Shown here in pieces: positions 4,833-7,128 of a stretch of 7,128 nt of DNA (position 1 is the stretch's first letter; the number at the start of each line of letters is the position of its first letter). The position numbers and the translations under genes are program-made. This stretch comes from Acidimicrobiales bacterium (GTDB lineage Bacteria; Actinomycetota; Acidimicrobiia; Acidimicrobiales; RAAP-2), in the NCBI GenBank assembly GCA_030044045.1, contig JASHWO010000147.1, positions 1 to 7,128 on the forward strand, read 5' to 3'. Below the pieces are notes generated by a model. The model had not been told where the DNA came from. It saw nothing but the letters and a program-made list of their open reading frames with translations, and did not search any database.

Positions 4833-6125
4833 TCAGGCCATCTGCTCGAGCGACTGGATGGCCTGCTGGGCCGTCGAGACCACCTTGGTGTTGGCCTCGT
4901 AGGCCTCCTGGGCGGTGATGAGGTCGGTGAGCTGTGTGCCCAGGTTCACGTTGGACTCCTCCAGCTCGCCGCCGGAGAGCGTGCCGAGGGTGCCGGTGCC
5001 GGCGGTCCCCACCTGGGCCTGGCCCGAGTTCGGCGTGGTGACCAGCAGCCCGTCGCCCTGGTCCGAGAGGCCGCCCGGGTTGGCGAACGAGGCCAGGGCG
5101 ATCTGTCCCAGGGCCAGCGTCTCGCCGTTCGAGAACGACCCGGTGATCACCCCGTTGCTCCCGATCGAGTAGCTCTCCAGGGCCCCGGCGGCGTAGCCGT
5201 CGCCGCCGGCGGCGATGGTCTGGCCGCTGTCGAACTGGGTGACGGCGCCGGACGACCCGGCCGCCGGGAACTGGATGGTCCAGGTGTCGCCTGTCGGGAA
5301 GGTGTAGCCGGCCGGCATGGTGCCCACCTTCAACGACAGGGTGCCGTCGACTGTCGTGGCCCCCGTCACTGTGGCCACCTGGCCGGTGACCGGGTCGAAG
5401 GTCACCGTGGGGGGTGTGGCGAAGAGGGTGTCGGTGCCGCCGGCCGGGTCGGGCACCGTGCCCTGCACCGTCCACTCGCCGGCCTTGCCTGTGACCCCGG
5501 TGAAGGTGAGGGTGACCGGCACCAGTGCACCGAGGGAGTCGTAGGCGTCCCTGGTGACCGTGATGGACGGGGGCGTGCCCACCCCGTCCCAGGCCGGGAG
5601 GTTGCCGCTGAGCGAGAGCTCGGTGGTGGCGCTGGCCGGGACGGCCTCGCCGGTGGGGATGCGCAGCGCCGTGAGCGGGGCGTTGGTGTCGATGGTGCCG
5701 TCGGCGTTGGCCGCCCAGCCCATGACCAGCCCCCCACCCACGGTCAGGTTGCCGTCGGCGTCGGGTGTGAGGGCGCCGTCCCGGGTGTAGAGCTGCTGGC
5801 CGTCCTTCTCCACCACCAGGTAGCCCGAGCCGTCGATGGCCACGTCGTCGGCGTTGCCGGTCGACTCCAGCGAGCCCTCTGTGAGGTCGGTGGCCACGCC
5901 CGTGACCTCCACCCCGGAGCCCACGGCGACCGGGTTCGTCCCGCCCGCGCCTGTCGACGGCGCGGTGCCCCCGGCGATCTGCTCGCTCAGCAAGTCGCCG
6001 AACTCCACCTGCCCGCTCTTGTAGCCGACGGTGTCGGCGTTGGCGATGTTGTTGCCGATCTCGTCGAGGAGGGTCTGGTTGGCGTCGAGGCCGGAGACCG
6101 CTGCCAGAAGGGACCGTGTTGCCAT
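4833..6125 (-). CDS. flgE: FlgE, flagellar hook protein
   Basis: FlgE polymerises into the curved hook that joins rod and filament; it is exported by the apparatus encoded downstream. The 430-residue protein has the N-terminal rod/hook signature SLLAAVSGLDANQTLLDEIGNNIANADTVGYK spanning residues 5-36 and the FlgE-type N-terminal region including DDVAIDGSGYLVVEKDG (93-109) and YTRDGALTPDADGNL (113-127). The middle is Thr/Gly/Ala-rich and beta-like (about 165-300) and less conserved, consistent with the surface domains. The C-terminal coiled-coil segment is NVNLGTQLTDLITAQEAYEAN (from 392), with AQQAIQSLEQMA at the end. The final residues match a hook protein rather than the shorter FlgF/FlgG rods, and the position after flgD supports this. 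The ATG at 6125 has AGGAG 7 nt upstream. Confidence 0.94.
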   Translation of the reverse strand: MATRSLLAAVSGLDANQTLLDEIGNNIANADTVGYKSGQVEFGDLLSEQIAGGTAPSTGAGGTNPVAVGSGVEVTGVATDLTEGSLESTGNADDVAIDGSGYLVVEKDGQQLYTRDGALTPDADGNLTVGGGLVMGWAANADGTIDTNAPLTALRIPTGEAVPASATTELSLSGNLPAWDGVGTPPSITVTRDAYDSLGALVPVTLTFTGVTGKAGEWTVQGTVPDPAGGTDTLFATPPTVTFDPVTGQVATVTGATTVDGTLSLKVGTMPAGYTFPTGDTWTIQFPAAGSSGAVTQFDSGQTIAAGGDGYAAGALESYSIGSNGVITGSFSNGETLALGQIALASFANPGGLSDQGDGLLVTTPNSGQAQVGTAGTGTLGTLSGGELEESNVNLGTQLTDLITAQEAYEANTKVVSTAQQAIQSLEQMA

Positions 6126-6169
6126 GTTCGTGCTCCTGTCGTTTCGGTGGGTCGATGGGTTCGGAGGGC

Positions 6170-6625
6170 TCAGCTGCTGACCTGGGTGACCGCCGAGAGC
6201 GGGACCTGCGTCCCGCCCACGGTCAGGGTGGGTGTGCCGGAGCTGGAGAGGCTGACCGCCGTCACCGCGCCGGACACTGTGTCGCCGGACACCACCGCCG
6301 TCACCTGTTTCCCGATGAGGCTGGTGGCCTCGGTCGACGCCGCCGCCTGCTGCTCGTGGCCCACGGCGGTGGTCATGGAGGTGACGGCCTCGACCTGGGA
6401 GAGCTCGGAGGTCTGCTGCAGGATCGACGCCGGTGTGGTCGGGCTTGTGGGGTTCTGGTCCTCCAGCTCGGCCATGAGGAGCTGCAGGAAGAGGTCGGGG
6501 TTCGAGAGCTGGTCGAGCTCGCTGGCCCCGGCGGCCGAGCCAGTTGTGGCCCCGGCGGCCTGGCCGGTCGTCGCGGTGGACGTGGTGCCGGCGGTCGCCG
6601 CGGCCTCCAGCGGTCCGATGGTCAT
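6170..6625 (-). CDS. flgD: FlgD, short hook-capping scaffold protein
   Basis: FlgD caps the growing hook so that FlgE subunits can fold in place, and is later discarded. The protein is 151 residues. A Thr/Ala/Gly-rich N-terminus (1-35) is followed by the FlgD core LFLQLLMAELEDQNPTSPTTP (from 45) and ILQQTSELSQVEAVTSM (68-84). SLIGKQVTA (102-110) then opens a small C-terminal beta domain that runs to the end. The Ig-like insertion of enterobacterial FlgD (about 230 residues) is missing, as in the short Bacillus-type FlgD. The ATG at 6625 is preceded by the strong AGGAGGAGGG. It lies 22 nt after fliK and 44 nt before flgE. Confidence 0.93.
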   Translation of the reverse strand: MTIGPLEAAATAGTTSTATTGQAAGATTGSAAGASELDQLSNPDLFLQLLMAELEDQNPTSPTTPASILQQTSELSQVEAVTSMTTAVGHEQQAAASTEATSLIGKQVTAVVSGDTVSGAVTAVSLSSSGTPTLTVGGTQVPLSAVTQVSS

Positions 6626-6647
6626 CGTCTCCCTCCTCCTCTCCCGT

Positions 6648-7128
6648 TCACACGTGGACGTCGATCAGCCGGCCCCGGGGCGCCGGGTGCGCCACCACCG
6701 TCCCTCCGGTGGCGGCCGGGGCGCCGGTACCGGCGACGGGCGCCGATGCCCCCGCCACCGGCCGGGCGGCGCCCCGGTCACCCGGTGGCGGTGCTGTGGA
6801 CCACTCGGCGTCCGGCCGGCCTCCCTGGCCGCCGACGGTGACGGTGGTCCGCTGCCCGCCGGAGGCCAGGCCGGCCTGGAGCTGGGGCAGGGCCTGGCGC
6901 AGGGCTTCCCCGCCCTCGTCGGTGCTGGCGGCCAGGCGCACGAGGAGCTGGTCGGGCGCGGCGGTGACCGTGGCCCGGATCTGGCCGAGCGCCGGCGGCG
7001 AGAGGGCGACGGTCACCGTGTAGCCGCCCGACGTCGTGGGTCTCGGCGCGGACAGCACCGAGAGGAGCTGCCCGGCCACCCCCGGCATGGCCGTCCCGGA
7101 CCCGGGCGGCCCCGGGACGGCGCCCGTC
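6648..7128 (-). CDS. fliK: FliK, hook-length control protein, C-terminal part (5' end outside window)
   Basis: FliK measures hook length and triggers FlhB to change export specificity. Only the last 159 residues are visible; the frame stays open to the right edge, so the start and ruler region are outside. The conserved Flg_hook domain is seen as YTVTVALSPPALGQIRATVTA, then LLVRLAASTDEGGEALRQAL and LQAGLASGGQRTTVTV (about 7025-6835), with the typical L-P-P-x-L-G core and L-x-A(G)-G ending. After it comes a Pro/Ala/Gly/Thr-rich tail ending RLIDVHV. Its position just before flgD and flgE, and the presence of its partner FlhB downstream, fit. An internal ATG at 7088 is not the true start. Confidence 0.88.
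   Translation of the reverse strand, partial: TGAVPGPPGSGTAMPGVAGQLLSVLSAPRPTTSGGYTVTVALSPPALGQIRATVTAAPDQLLVRLAASTDEGGEALRQALPQLQAGLASGGQRTTVTVGGQGGRPDAEWSTAPPPGDRGAARPVAGASAPVAGTGAPAATGGTVVAHPAPRGRLIDVHV

Noticed and set aside
3791..4918. Long plus-strand open frame of 375 codons antisense to fliM
   Set aside because: Its translation is His/Gln/Arg-rich without domain logic, it is opposite a well-conserved gene, and stop-free antisense frames are expected at this GC content.
4570..5475. Minus-strand open frame of 301 codons running from inside flgE to the fliM start
   Set aside because: Most of it is flgE out of frame; only its last 17 codons, with their own ATG and ribosome site, deserve attention.
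1..7128. CRISPR arrays, tRNA/rRNA genes, insertion sequences or phage genes
   Set aside because: I saw no spaced repeats, cloverleaf-like sequence, transposase motifs or terminal inverted repeats; the window is accounted for by flagellar genes.

Overview
This window is a run of flagellar genes, all on the minus strand, from a very GC-rich bacterium. Read 5'->3' on the minus strand (right to left here), the order is fliK (3' end only), flgD, flgE, a 259-bp non-coding gap, then fliM, fliN, fliO, fliP, fliQ, fliR and flhB (cut at the left edge). The gene order, high GC, frequent GTG starts (fliM, fliP, fliQ, fliR, flhB), small FlgD, signal-less FliP and FliN-type switch protein suggest a motile Actinomycetota bacterium, possibly Acidimicrobiia-like. 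That placement is an inference from composition and gene content; there is no taxonomic marker.

Right part (7128-4833): hook assembly. FliK (hook-length control, C-terminal domain visible), FlgD (hook cap scaffold) and FlgE (hook subunit) have clear or acceptable Shine-Dalgarno sequences and short gaps (22 and 44 nt), as in one transcript.

Middle (4832-4574): the only sizeable gene-free stretch. It holds a perfect 9-bp GC hairpin after flgE, a 15-bp perfect direct repeat flanking that hairpin, a strong match to a sigma-28/FliA/WhiG-type promoter (TAAA-N16-GCCGATAC) pointing at fliM, and a 17-codon leader ORF with a good ribosome site whose stop overlaps the fliM start. fliL, motA/motB and flbD/swrD, often found here in Gram-positive flagellar operons, are absent.

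Left part (4573-1): the rotor switch proteins FliM and FliN, then the core of the flagellar type III export gate FliO-FliP-FliQ-FliR-FlhB. These genes are tightly packed: 4-nt overlaps at fliM/fliN and fliP/fliQ, a TGATG overlap at fliN/fliO, and a 1-nt gap at fliR/flhB. The one loose joint is fliO/fliP (73 nt), which contains a three-copy 7-bp tandem repeat and a 26-codon open frame that overlaps both neighbours by GTGA.

The genes are orthodox flagellar genes and I see no unknown system among them. The parts most worth a second look are the regulatory gap before fliM and the two micro-ORFs that may couple translation into fliM and fliP.
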